A stretch of DNA of 64,000 nt, from the NCBI GenBank assembly GCA_016806645.1, contig JACSYO010001998.1, forward strand, positions 1,079,501 to 1,143,500, in the 5' to 3' direction. The notes under the pieces were generated by a model. The model made no database searches, had not been told where the DNA came from, and saw only the letters and a list, made by a program, of their open reading frames with translations. Positions 14,348 through 25,197 of this stretch are shown piece after piece (position 1 is the first letter of the stretch; each line of letters opens with the position of its first letter). This DNA is from Ophiodon elongatus. Taxonomy: Eukaryota; Chordata; Actinopteri; Perciformes; Hexagrammidae. The translations under genes and the position numbers were made by a program.

Positions 14348-15318
14348 CTAATATCCAATGTCGGCGTCGTAACACCCATTTAGACCGTTGTCGACGCACA
14401 GCTCCCTCTCTAATTGGTCAGCTGCGGCTGACATCACATTCTGAACAATGGCCACCGCTGCCTCCCGAAGATCTCTCTTCCTCATCTCCTCCTCCTCCTC
14501 ACCTTCCTCCTCCCCCTCCCTCTCTCCCTGGTCACATGACTCTGCACCATCGTGACAACCTCCGTTTTGTGGAGACTCCGCCTCCCTTCCTTCCCCCTCC
14601 TCCTCCTCCTCCCTGCTAACGGCTAGTGCTAGCTCAGGTTCTTGACGGCTGGTTTTAGTTTGTTTACTGCTACCGTTTGTTAGTGCTGGCGCTTGTTGTT
14701 GTTGTTGTCTGTTGTTAGTATCTCCTTCTTTGCTGCTGCTGTTGTTTTGTGTCTCAACAGAGTCCCGGTCGGCGTGCTCTAACTCACCGCTGTTCACGGC
14801 TGTAGCATTGATGATCTTGGCGTTGCTCTCCTCTTTCGCTCCTCCCGCCTCTTTGCTCTTCTTCACGGGGCTGCCCCCCGTCGTCTTCTCCTCCTCCTGG
14901 TGATTGTTTTCGCCGTTCTCTTCCCCCGTGCCGTTGGAGCAGCCGTTCTCCCCGTTGGTCACGGGCACTTCAACGGGCGTCTTCTCCACCTCCTTTGCCG
15001 CCTCCTCTCCGTTCTCCGCTGGCGGCGTCTTCTTCTCCACCTCCGCTGCATCTTTGTCATTGGTCTCCTTGGCCGCTGTGTCAACTTCCCCATCCGCAGC
15101 CGCTTCCTCCACTGCCTCTTCTCCCTCTCCTCCCTCCGCGGCCGCCTCCTCCTCCTCCTCCTCCTCCTCCTCCTCCTTGGCGCCTTCACCCATTTCCACA
15201 CTAGTGGACTTGCCCTTTCGCAGGATGAAGTTCTTCAGGGAAACTGCACGGCCAAAATGTGAGCGCTTGGCCTTGGCTGACTTGCCGTCTTTGCCTTCCT
15301 CTGCTGCTCCATCCTCAG
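14348..15318 (-). CDS. Coding exon 2 of the AKAP-like gene, with the RII-type helix
   Basis: This exon codes for residues 465-787. It opens with a basic segment containing RAVSLKNFILRKGKSTS (residues 488-504), then a (GAG)n run at about 15143-15177 that gives a Glu tract. A long acidic, Ser/Gln/Asn-rich linker follows, and the exon ends with the amphipathic helix and a short tail ending in Tyr. The reading frame from the acceptor at 15319-15320 matches the phase left by exon 1. Confidence 0.82.
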
Positions 15319-17815
15319 CTGCAGGGAGAAGAGAGCTCAGGGTTAAAGCTTCCTCCTGACTAATGACATTGTCATTGTTTACCTCTGAACAATGTGGCTG
15401 AATGATTGATCACAAAGGATTCAAATTAATGAATGGATAGTTGAGTTTATGATTTTCACAAGCATAATGATTAGTATACCGGTAACTAAATTTAAGGCTG
15501 CCTTAATTAATTGTTGGCCCCTAGGAGGAAATAAATAAATCTAGATATACTGACACAGACAGCCACCACCTGTCACTGGCTTATTAAATTGGTATGGAGG
15601 AAGATTGTGACCAACTGATGAATACAAGTCCAATATTTACTCTACTTTTAGGCTCAACTTTCCTCACCAGCCAAATTGGATTAAAGAAAAAAATTATATC
15701 ATAAAACTTAAGGAGGAAATCTGATTTGAAAATAAATAAATTGCAATGCAACAACTCTGTAATTGCATCTACTTTAAAGCAACGCCGGTACACAGTAAGC
15801 ACCTCATTTGCCCATTTCTTGCCTCACATTCTTTACGGGAAGATGAACTGTGCTGAGGAATTTTGGTTGACAGTGAATTAGTTTAAACCGATCTCCTTCA
15901 AAGAATCTGGATATTCTACATTGAAAATCAGTTAAAGAGCCCAGGATTCTGTATTTTTGCACCATTTTCTTTATGCAGCCATAGAGCAGAGAGAAAGATA
16001 AATTCACAGTTTACAGTGTGACGAGAATTTCACATCAGATGTTGAATATTTTAATTGGGCCAATGTTCATTTACATTACCTCCCCCAGAGTTAGCAAGCT
16101 ACTAACTCCTGTCTGCTCCCTGGACAGGGACGGACACGACATGTGTGTGAACACGGTGTCAGAGCTCGAATGTTTGAATAGTGTCCATGTTGAACTCTTC
16201 TCTAAAAGGGTCACAAGATAACTCTGGAGGGGCGGGGTCATGATGTGATTAATGGTGTAAAGTTTTGCTACACTTTACTATGATCTGTGGCTTTATTTGA
16301 AAGAAATTGGATAATTTAACCTTTTTAGGGCCTCAAATGGTTGTTTGAAGGAAAACGGAGAAGTTTGTGGCCCCAACCAGATGCTGTGTTTTGGTACAGA
16401 GTCACAATTTATGTCATCTAACCTGTGACGGCAGCTGTAGTTGCATCCTCCTCCCCACTGGGGGCGCACTCCGTGTTGGCGCGCTTGGACTTGGGGATGA
16501 CTCGCTTCTTGAAGGAGGTCCAGATCTCGTTGGCGTGTTGCGTCACCGTCACACCTCCCGCCGTTGCTGCCTTCTCCTCCTCGCCTGCCTCAGCCTTTTC
16601 CTCCTCTCCCTCCGTCTTCACCTCCTCTGCTCCTCCCTCTGCTTTAGCCTCCTCTCCTCCCTCCTCTCCTTCCGCCGCTGCCGCCTCCTCTGGCTTTGCG
16701 TTGTCAGCAGAGTCTTTGTCGGAGCCCTTGGCCTTCCCGCTGATGCCGACCATGGATGGGTCCCTCTTCATGCCCTGGAAGGTCCAGGAGCGTTTCAGCT
16801 TCCACCTCTTCTGCCCCGACTCCTTGGAGTCCAGCGTGGAGGAGTCTCCGCCTCCTTCTCCTCCTTCAGCTCCATCCTCCTTCACGTCTTCTCCTCCTCC
16901 TCCTCCTCCTCCTCCTCCGCTCTTCTTGTGAGCCTTCTGAGCCATGAGCTTCTTGAAGGAGTGCCAGCGTTTCATGTGCTTGGTGGCTGCCGTGGAGGAT
17001 GATGCTTTCTGTTCTCCCTCTGCGACTCCCTCTGCACCTCCCTCTGCTCCTCCTGCTGCCCCAGCCTCCTCTATGGTGGAGTCTGCAGTGGCGTTAAGTG
17101 CTTCAGGATCTTCCAGCCGGTCCAGGGACTTGGATCGGACCTTTTTCTGGGGTTCTGCGGCGGCGGCGTCCTTCTTCTCGGTGCTGCGATGGGAGAAGAT
17201 CCTCGCCACCGGCTTCCTAATTAAATCTCGAACTGTGGACTTAGCCTCCGCAGGTTTGCCCTTCTCTGCTTTCTTCTCCTCCTCCTCCTTCTCCCCGTTT
17301 TCTGGAGCTTTCTCTATCGCTGCGTCTCCTTCTGCACCTCCCTCTGCTCCGCCCTCGGCTGCTGCACCCTCCTCGCCTCCTTTCTCTCCCTCTTTCTCCC
17401 CTCCTTCAGTGGCATTCTCCTCTCCTCCTCCGGTGGCTGTGCTCTGCTCCTTCTTCTTCCTTCCTCCCATCACCTTGCCCAGGCCGCTCTTGTTGAGGAA
17501 GGAGTCCAAGAACGAGGTCTTGGGCTCAGCAGAGGAGGTGTTTTCTGAACTCTGAGGAGGAGCCTCCTCCCCGCTCGGTGCTGCTTCTCCCTCCTCGGCT
17601 CCTGTCACAGCCGCTGTGTCGTTATTCACTGTCTCTTTGTTATCAACAACCTCGCTGTTGACGGCGGTGCCATCTTTATCGATAACTTCACTGTTGACAG
17701 TCTCTGTCTTTGCGTTGGCGTCTTTAGCCTGCTGCTCGGCCTCCGCCGGCTTGCTCTCTGGGGTTTTCCCGTCTTCCTGGACCACCGGCGCCGCGCTGGC
17801 CTCCGTCGCCGCCAT
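14348..17815 (-). CDS. A-kinase anchoring protein-like (AKAP5/AKAP12-like) acidic scaffold, two coding exons
   Basis: The coding sequence is the complement of join(14348..15318,16423..17815). It has 2364 bases, which gives 787 residues plus a stop. Exon 1 ends one base into a codon at a GT donor. Exon 2 starts after a pyrimidine-rich ...CCCTGCAG acceptor, and the joined frame stays open to TAG at 14348-14350. The ATG at 17813-17815 has G at -3 and G at +4. The protein is rich in Glu, Ala, Gly and Lys and is probably disordered. Basic or aromatic islands lie near residues 102-122 (ending GRKKK), 196-210, 225-234 (RSKS), 279-299 (WHSFKK), 337-354, 431-445 (WTSFKK) and 483-504. Such islands bind acidic membranes or calmodulin in AKAP5 and AKAP12. 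Residues 748-771 read AVAIVQNVMSAA plus flanks, which matches the hydrophobic spacing of PKA RII-binding helices. Its place at the C-terminus resembles AKAP5. There is no Gly at position 2, so no N-myristoylation as in AKAP12-alpha. The inferred role is anchoring PKA at membranes or cytoskeleton. It could also be another acidic neuronal scaffold. Confidence is high for the exons and moderate for the family. Confidence 0.8.
15319..16422 (-). other. Intron of the AKAP-like gene
   Basis: This is a 1104-bp intron with GT at 16422-16421 and AG at 15320-15319 on the minus strand. The acceptor is preceded by a pyrimidine tract (ctctcttctccctgcag). Most of it is AT-rich sequence in which I recognise no repeat and no further exon. 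Confidence 0.75.
16423..17815 (-). CDS. Coding exon 1 of the AKAP-like gene
   Basis: This exon codes for residues 1-464 and the first base of codon 465. It carries five or six basic islands separated by acidic, Gly/Ala-rich linkers. A (GGA)n run at about 16890-16918 codes for a Gly tract near residues 300-308. The open frame runs 18 bases upstream of the ATG without a stop, but no ATG occurs in that extension. The donor is CACAG|GTTAGA, with GT at 16421-16422, and an in-frame TAG follows directly if the intron is not removed. Confidence 0.82.
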
Positions 17816-18060
17816 TTCGGAAAGGGAAAACAAACAACGGCAAAATAAAAAGTGTGCTCTTTCCTTCCTTCCCTGGCCTTCTGCCCTCCTCTTCCTCTCT
17901 CTTTCTGGTTTTTCGTTCCTCCCGCTGTGGTGGCGCTCTCAGGTCATGGAGAGCAGGGTGGAGAACAGTGATGAGGAGGAAAGCTACTCAGCATCCTACT
18001 TGTCCTCCAAACTCCTGCAGAGAAAAGAGGGACGAGAAGAGGGGCAGAGAGAGGAAGAAG
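17816..18060 (-). promoter_or_regulatory. Probable 5' untranslated region and proximal promoter of the AKAP-like gene
   Basis: Sequence upstream of the ATG is purine-rich on the minus strand, without an obvious TATA box at a suitable distance and without a clear splice acceptor before the ATG. This suggests that the ATG lies in the first exon or in an exon with a continuous leader. The position of the transcription start is inferred only. Confidence 0.35.
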
Positions 18061-21000
18061 CGCAGATGGTTAATAGCCTGAATCAACACCATAGACACTC
18101 AATTAGTCTAGTCTAGACTGTGCATTGAATGGGGAATGAAGTGTAACAAAATAGAGAATCTCAGAGGGAAATGCAATGCAATTATGATGTTTCCTAATCA
18201 GTCACACTCCCAGAATTCACACCCTGTGTGATCTGCTATGGGACACACACACTTTTACTTTTTTTAAATTACATGGCTCAAGAGGTTGCAAAATTTGCAC
18301 CACACAGCAGCAATAAAAAGGCCTTGGTTCCTAAAAGCCTCATTATTTATTCTGTTCAGAGTTTGATGCTTAACTTTCATCAGCTGGAGTTTCAGAACCA
18401 CAGATGGACGGCCCTCAGCCGGTATTTGTCCAGATATTTAACATCGTTTTTTTCAGTTTGACAGTCTCGTCCAGCTCCGGCACGTTTTTTAAGCAACATG
18501 GCGATTCGTGGGTTGAATGTTCATTCAAGGGATTTGGTATGGTACGGCCATAAAGTTGACTTACTGATACAATTAAAAACAGAATGGTCTGTGGAAAGAG
18601 TTTTTATCACTAATATGGGTCAAGCTCTAAAAATATTGGATCCGACATGTCCAATAAAGTCTAGCACCTTTCGTTTAGACTCTCCTTCCTTGGTATACAT
18701 CCACAAAACACCCACATCTTTCAAGGGTTCATCACATCATCAGGCAGGATTTCCTAGACCTGACTAAGATCCTCTAAAGCACCAAGAGACATTATAGTTT
18801 CAACGGTTTGGTTCCTACTGACTAAAGTAAATCTTTAGAAACGCCTCACAAATATTTCATATTTATGAGAAAATGTCACCCAGTTCAACAGTGTGGCTCA
18901 GTGATGTGTTTTTAATGGAGTTCTATGGCACAGAGCAAGAAGATATATCAGCATTTGAAACACACACACACTACTTGTTAATTAGATTGATGCGTTGCTG
19001 TTTTTGTGTCTTTTCATGGGATTTGTTGACAATAAGAAAAATATACCAGACGTCTTCTTTAAATGCTGCTGCTTTGGTTGTAACACCTTTGGAGAATTTA
19101 ATGAATGAATCAGCAGATCAATGAATTTGTCAGTCACACGCCGATGCTTTTCAGCTGTGTGAAACTGTGGAGAGTCCAGACGCTTACTGAACACACTCTC
19201 CGAGGAGAAGGTGAGTGAGTGAGTCAGACTGCAGGAGGCAGAGAGATGCAGACAGAGAGGCACTCGGGCGGGGAAACAATCACACAGGGGAGATGGAGGG
19301 GCGAGCGAGGGAGGAAAACACAGACTGACAGAGAGAGAGAGAGCGAGAGAGAGAGAGAGAGAGAGAAAGAGGCGTAAAAACATACATCACATGCTCCAGA
19401 TAATCTCGCTATGTTGTTGCCACAACTGACTGACTGACTGACCAACTGGATGGCTGACTGGTCGACCGACTGCCATATTGGCTCGCTTGCTACGCTGGCT
19501 GCCTGTGAGCTTTACTGGTTGATTCAGTGACTGGCTGGCTGGTTTAGTTTACTCAGTTCAAACCGTAAAAAATATTATTTTTATTTATTTCTCAAACCAG
19601 CCTTCATGGATCATATTTCATCGTCTCACTGGTGCCTGAAACAACACTGCCAACCACCACACCACTGCATTCTTTAAACCCGGAGCTGCTTCTGGTTGAA
19701 ACACCCCGTGGATCTGGATGATGGTCTTCTGTGCTCTCTGGCAGATTGTTGGTCATGCTGTTCAGAGTCTCAACTTGCTGGCTGATTGGTCAACCTGTTG
19801 ACCCGAGGACGCGTCAGACTCGCCACCACAAGCAGACTGCATTGTGCTGCATTAATGCTGCATTGTCTCTTGTTTACTACTCTGAGCTGTTAGCCTTTTA
19901 GCTCCGACGTACACAAATCATTACTGTGCCTGTGAGTAGCCTAAAGATAGAAATTTTACAATCTTACTATCAGGCTGTATTGGAATCAAAGTGTTATTCA
20001 GCCGGTGCAAACATTTTTGCATATATTAGACTCAGCGACACCGACGCAAAGGCTAATGACAACACCAAGAGCAGCATTTACTATCAGCTATCCACAGATG
20101 TCAGTTTGTTTTTTTGCTGGAACTGAATGATGAATTATCTCTGAGTTCACTGAACTTGAGCAGTGAGTAATTTATCCCACATCCATTACAAACGAGGGCA
20201 CCGTTGGAGCTGCTAAATGCATTTCAGGTCTTCAGGTTGGGTTTAAAGCTGCAACAGACGATGAGCAGCTTTCATTCATTCAGCGACACGTTTGCTCAGA
20301 CTGTTCGTACATGCAGGTCACGATAGCAGCTTCATTTGCAGAAAAATGGTGAAGCATTTGGTCTAATATTCTGCTAATCAGTAATTCAGAACAGTTGAAT
20401 CTCCACTGCTGTTTTGTTCAAGGAGTCTCTACTGGCTTCATTGACCTTCAGTATTCCTTTCTGTCTTATTCCAACCTCTGCAGGAAAATATTTGAATTTA
20501 TACCGTACATTTTTGTTTTGGCTTTGTTTTCTGGATGTTTCCTTCTCCACTGTATGTATAAGTATTACGACTCCTTTCTTGAAACTGCTCTGTAGATCAT
20601 GTTAATCTTAATATACTTCTACATTGTTGGCGGAATTATTGTTTTGAGACTCGATAGATTTCAAAGTTGATATCAAAGAAGTGAGCTAGTCGAACATGGT
20701 GTGATATAAGGGTGCTCTTTGGCACGAAAACTAATTCACAGAGTCTATCTTTAAATATATAGAATATAAATTACAACAGTTGTGACAAGACTATAAGCCT
20801 CTAATGGCTTTGTATCCTCTAATTTACAAGAGCTGCGGCATGTGGAGGTAAATCTCTTGAAAATGCCAAACCGATGGCACTGTTCTTCCAGAGCAAACTG
20901 CCAGTGGTTAAATCCAATTAATTACCTTCTGGACTCCAGTACTGTGACACGTCTGAGTTGCTTTCTGTCGGCACTTCAAGTCTTCAGGGGATAAAGTGAG

Positions 21001-21087
21001 CAAGAGCTTCAAACTTCAGTTGTCTCCATTAATCTGAAGGCAAGTTCTTAACCCAGCCAAGCCAACTCTGGAATTTGCAGAAAGTCT
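18061..21087. other. Intergenic sequence, no gene seen
   Basis: No exon is supported. A (GA)n tract lies at 19330-19372, and GACT-type tetranucleotide text at 19425-19470 (ctgactgactgactgacc). Low-scoring open frames here are rich in Ser/Leu because of the CT complement and show no family signature. Confidence 0.5.
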
Positions 21088-21375
21088 TACCAACACATTC
21101 TCACTCCCAACTTGTCAAAGACTGCCACTCGTAGGTCTACTTAGCTTTAGGTTTACTTCACACAACGAAACTACTTGGTGCGGTTCAGGAAAAGATCGTG
21201 GTTTGGGTTAAAATAACTTGGTTTGTTACATAAAATAAGTATGCTTATTACGTTACTGACATAAAGTACGAAAGTTACGCAACAAAATGAAAGTCAAATT
21301 GACTTGGTTTCACACAGAACCCAAACAGCGGTCTCTTGGGTGAAAGTCCTGTGTTTGTTTGAACCATCCTATCAT
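21088..21375 (+). mobile_element. Partial copy of the long inverted-repeat element
   Basis: Begins 'ccaacacattctcactccca', the same terminal text as the element at 55058-55838, and continues with 'aaaagatcgtggtttgggtt' and 'ggtgaaagtcctgtgtttg'. The opposite terminus was not found, so it is truncated or internally deleted. Confidence 0.7.
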
Positions 21376-22275
21376 ACCCACCATAGCTAGGAGCATTTAC
21401 ACAATAACTGAAGGTTATTCCATTCGTAAAGAAAGGATATAAAGTAGATCAACAAGACTTGACTTGCTAGTCAATTACATTCTTCCTTGGAACGCACCAC
21501 TTAAGGCACTGCTTTGCTCAAACTGAACAACATCTTGAACCCTCTTCGCTCGTACCCCTACTGGAGGCGAGAAAGTAGGCTGGGTTTAAAGTTCTCTCTC
21601 AAGCTGCCTCTTTCACAATTTCTATAGTTGAAAAGTGTGTGCCGTGAGCGATTATTGAGTCTCTTTTCTCTTTTCACCACACCTTTGAATGTGGCCGTAT
21701 AAATCCTTTGGCCTGACAGTGTGGTCAGATGACACGTTGTCTGAACTAGTTATTATCAGACACAGCCCCAGCCTTTAAATCCAAGGTTCTACCCGAGGGG
21801 GAAGACCGGACTTTTGGATTCAGCCAAAGCTTGTGTCACAAGTGTCACAAGAGGCAATGGAAAAAGTAGTCTGCAAAATGGTAGCTCAGACAATACAGAA
21901 GGAGACTGATCATCTCAACCCTGAATTCACTGGTTTTGAGTCATTAAAAAGTATTTAATGATTAATTGAACAGCAAATACACTGAGGAATAAAAATCCCC
22001 CAAAATTGTGGCTTAAAACAGAACTTATAGTATTAATACATGTGAGTTTCCCCTGGATTCTAACCAGCTGTTTGAGGCACGTTCAGCCACACGAGACGAA
22101 GCTCCACCGCGGCCGTCTTTGTTTTGGTTTTCTCTTTATTTTGGGTTGATTATATTTGTTCTTGGTGGGTGATTACGCTGCTGCAGCAGCAGAGGAGCAT
22201 TAGCGGGCTGGATGGTGGATGTGAGGCTGAAGCCCCGAGGTGTTGGAACGGCATCAGACAGAGGAGGACGACAAA

Positions 22276-22376
22276 ATGGAGGGATGGGATGAGATGGGGG
22301 GGACGAGGGGGGAGGGGGATGGGGATGGGGGGGGTGCAGGATGGGAGGAGGAAGAAAAGGAGGAGGAGTGGTGCAG
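22276..22376 (+). repeat. G-rich tract with many G-runs
   Basis: More than six runs of three to nine G residues with short spacers, followed by GGA-rich text. It fits a G-quadruplex-forming motif on the plus strand. Confidence 0.7.
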
Positions 22377-22394
22377 ACATGGGCTCATTGCGAA

Positions 22395-22850
22395 TCGTCT
22401 GTTTCAATTCGTCTGTCTTTGTCACTGTCTCTCTCTGTCTCCCTCCTTTTTTTGCTTGTCCTGCTTTTGCTCGTCTTTACCTACTGTATATGTCTCTTTC
22501 TCCATCTCTGCCTCATTTTACCTTCCTTTTTGGTCTCTCCTTCCATCGCTGCTGAGTCTGTCTGTCTGTCTTTTCTTTACTCTTTGCCTTTTTGTCTCTC
22601 TGGCTTTCTTTCATTCCACCCCTGTGTCTTGTTTTCCATCTCCCTATTGCTCTTCTTACTCTTTCTCCCTGTTCGTTATCTCGCCATCTTTTTTGTCCTC
22701 TGCATTTGTTGTGCTAATCACCTATACGTCCTCTATCCATGTTTCTCTATCCCTCTCGATGTGTGTCTCTCGCTCTTTCCCTTTTGTCAGTCTTTATCTC
22801 TCTTTTTTGTCCATCAGTCTTTCTGTTTATGACCTTTCTGTCTGACTGAC
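22395..22850 (+). repeat. Polypyrimidine-rich tract
   Basis: About 450 bases dominated by CT, CTTT and TCTG text. Long open frames rich in Ser, Phe and Leu arise from the composition and are not genes. Confidence 0.8.
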
Positions 22851-24949
22851 TCTTCAGTCCAGAATTCATCTCATTTAACTGAACATAGCAGAGAGCAAAG
22901 AGCTTGCAAATGTTCCCATAACCCTATAATATAGAAGTCACATTTAAAAAAGAGAATCAAGGACATGCCGTGTCTTTGAAGTTTAACAGGTTGAAACCAG
23001 GTTCCCATCTAACCTGTGCCGCCACCTACAGGCAAGGAAAGTAACAGCTGCTGCAGTTTTAACAGGCATTGAGCTGTGTGTGACAATTTATATTTTACTA
23101 GTTAAACTTGTTAACTGGAGAATAATTTCTGTTACAGTAAAGATAATCTGTCCTGTGGGACACCCAGATTGTAAACGTCCAAAGAGCTGCTGGAGGTTCT
23201 GTCTTCGGTTCTAAATATGTCAACTCCAAATTGGCACATTGATTACAAATCTGATGTTAAATAGTAGAAGAGTTCCGTGTGAACTTTGTGAAGCTTACCA
23301 TGGAATATATGATGAGTTAGTATTATTGAATGCTACAGGAATGAATCCTAACACCAGGAAATGAGACAGCATTTTGCACCTTCGGTTCCCTCGTCTCAAA
23401 GTAAATATTTTATTCAGTGTTTTTTTTAGATGCCTAAAATAAGGTCTGTGGTTAAAACAAGCTTTAGATACTCCCATGTTCTGTTATCTGACATAAAATG
23501 CTTCAGTAAATAACCCACTCGGGAATGTTTTTACTTTTTTTAAGGATTTGGCTTAATAGTGGTGATGTGAATGCAACCGTGGTGTAGTACCTTCTTTTAG
23601 CCTAACATTGGCTTTTTACCTCCGGCAATTGCATTTACTCTTCAAAAATATTTTTTTAAAAGTGTTCATTATTTTCCTGAACAAAACATATAGCTATTAG
23701 AAACGTCTGCTGTTCTTCTTGCAGGCACTCTTTATGAAATAAGTAATTGTTGCTCGTGACATTGGGATCTTAAAATGATTTACACAGATAGAACTGTGTG
23801 GATTTGTGTTTTCAACCGACGTCGCTTGTCAATGTTAAGCGAGATTCAAGCGGATGCTACTCCAGATAACATCATGAACCCTTTTCTAAACTGCTGATAA
23901 AGCTTGTTTCACTGATATTTAGAAATAATAATACATTCATTTTCCAAAACCTTTCAAAGCAACTGCAAAGGGACAAGAAGCAGCAGGATGTCAGCCACTT
24001 TCTATGGAGGACTGATACACAAGGAGGCAGATGCAAAAGCACAGCGACTGCCCAATCAGTGCTTAATATGTAAATGATGTGGTCGGCGCATGTATAATAC
24101 AAACTGATGAGAGACAAGAGACTGTCTGCCTCTTTGTGTTCGTTTACAGCCAAAAGTTGATTTGTCTTTCTATTTCTGGAGTGGGACACAACATTCAAGT
24201 CTGTTTCCTAGAAACAAAGTTTATCTACTAATTTGCAACTGCAAATACATTTTGAAAAAAATGTAATCATCACATTTTATTTTTGTTTTTTCATCAATAT
24301 AATGATACAACATTTTGAATGACTGTATCTGCAATGCCACAAAATGTCCACAGACAATGGTCTTTTCTAACAATGCATCCGCCTCTAATGACAAATGCAG
24401 GACTAATCATTTCTGGAGCCATGTTTAGGGACCTAAAAAGATTGAAAAGACAACACACTTTGGCCACCCTGACCATGTTCCTATACAACTCAGAAAGCAA
24501 CACCCAAAGTACTAGCATCTATACTTCACAGAGCCAACAATTTATTAATATAAACATAATTTGTAAGAACACGGGGTTACCATATTTTATTTTAGCTTAC
24601 AGGCGGCACATGCGTAAATGCAAAAACTCAATAACAGCATCTGCAAGTATCAAATTGTCTACAGGAACAAAGCAAGAACATTTTTTTAAGGGCGGTGGGT
24701 GTGGTGGTGGACGGGTAACCCAGTCGCCAGATTTATTTTGCCATTGTACATTTCTGCAAACAACAGGAGAAGTTGGATGTCGATGTTTCTCATGCTTACA
24801 GAAACACACACTAACCCGTGGTTAACGCTGTTGGTGAACAATTGGTTTGGGCAACATAACTACTTGGTTAAAGGTGCAAGATACGGGATTTGAAGCATTT
24901 CGGTTTACTCTCAAGATGGCAACAGTGAATCGGCAGCTCACAGTGAGGG

Positions 24950-24995
24950 GTGCAAACAGTGCTAACAGTGCAAACGGTGCTAACAGTGCAAACAA
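24950..24995 (+). repeat. Short tandem repeat, 18-bp unit
   Basis: Alternating 'tgcaaacagtgctaacag' type units, about 2.5 copies. Confidence 0.8.
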
Positions 24996-25160
24996 CGGCG
25001 AATGTGCTGTCAGAGCCCACGGTGTACACCTCGGGGGAACCGGAGGGTGGATGCTACGTTTACACAATGAGGCTGCCGGTGGGGACGGCTTTAACAGCTG
25101 TAGCGAATGTGAACAGTGCAGAGCGCCATCTGTGAGCTAGGTAGTGGAGCACAGTCACAT

Positions 25161-25197
25161 GCACTAATGTGCACTAATATGCACTAATATGCACTAA
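25161..25197 (+). repeat. Tandem repeat, 10-bp unit
   Basis: Four units of gcactaatnt in a row, the last one incomplete. Confidence 0.9.

Noticed and set aside
14712..15359. Plus-strand open frames antisense to exon 2 (120 and 151 residues)
   Set aside because: They arise from the GC-rich, codon-biased minus-strand exon; the minus strand has the spliced, motif-bearing frame.
16367..18116. Plus-strand open frames antisense to exon 1 (up to 211 residues)
   Set aside because: Ser/Pro/Leu-rich shadows of the acidic minus-strand coding sequence.
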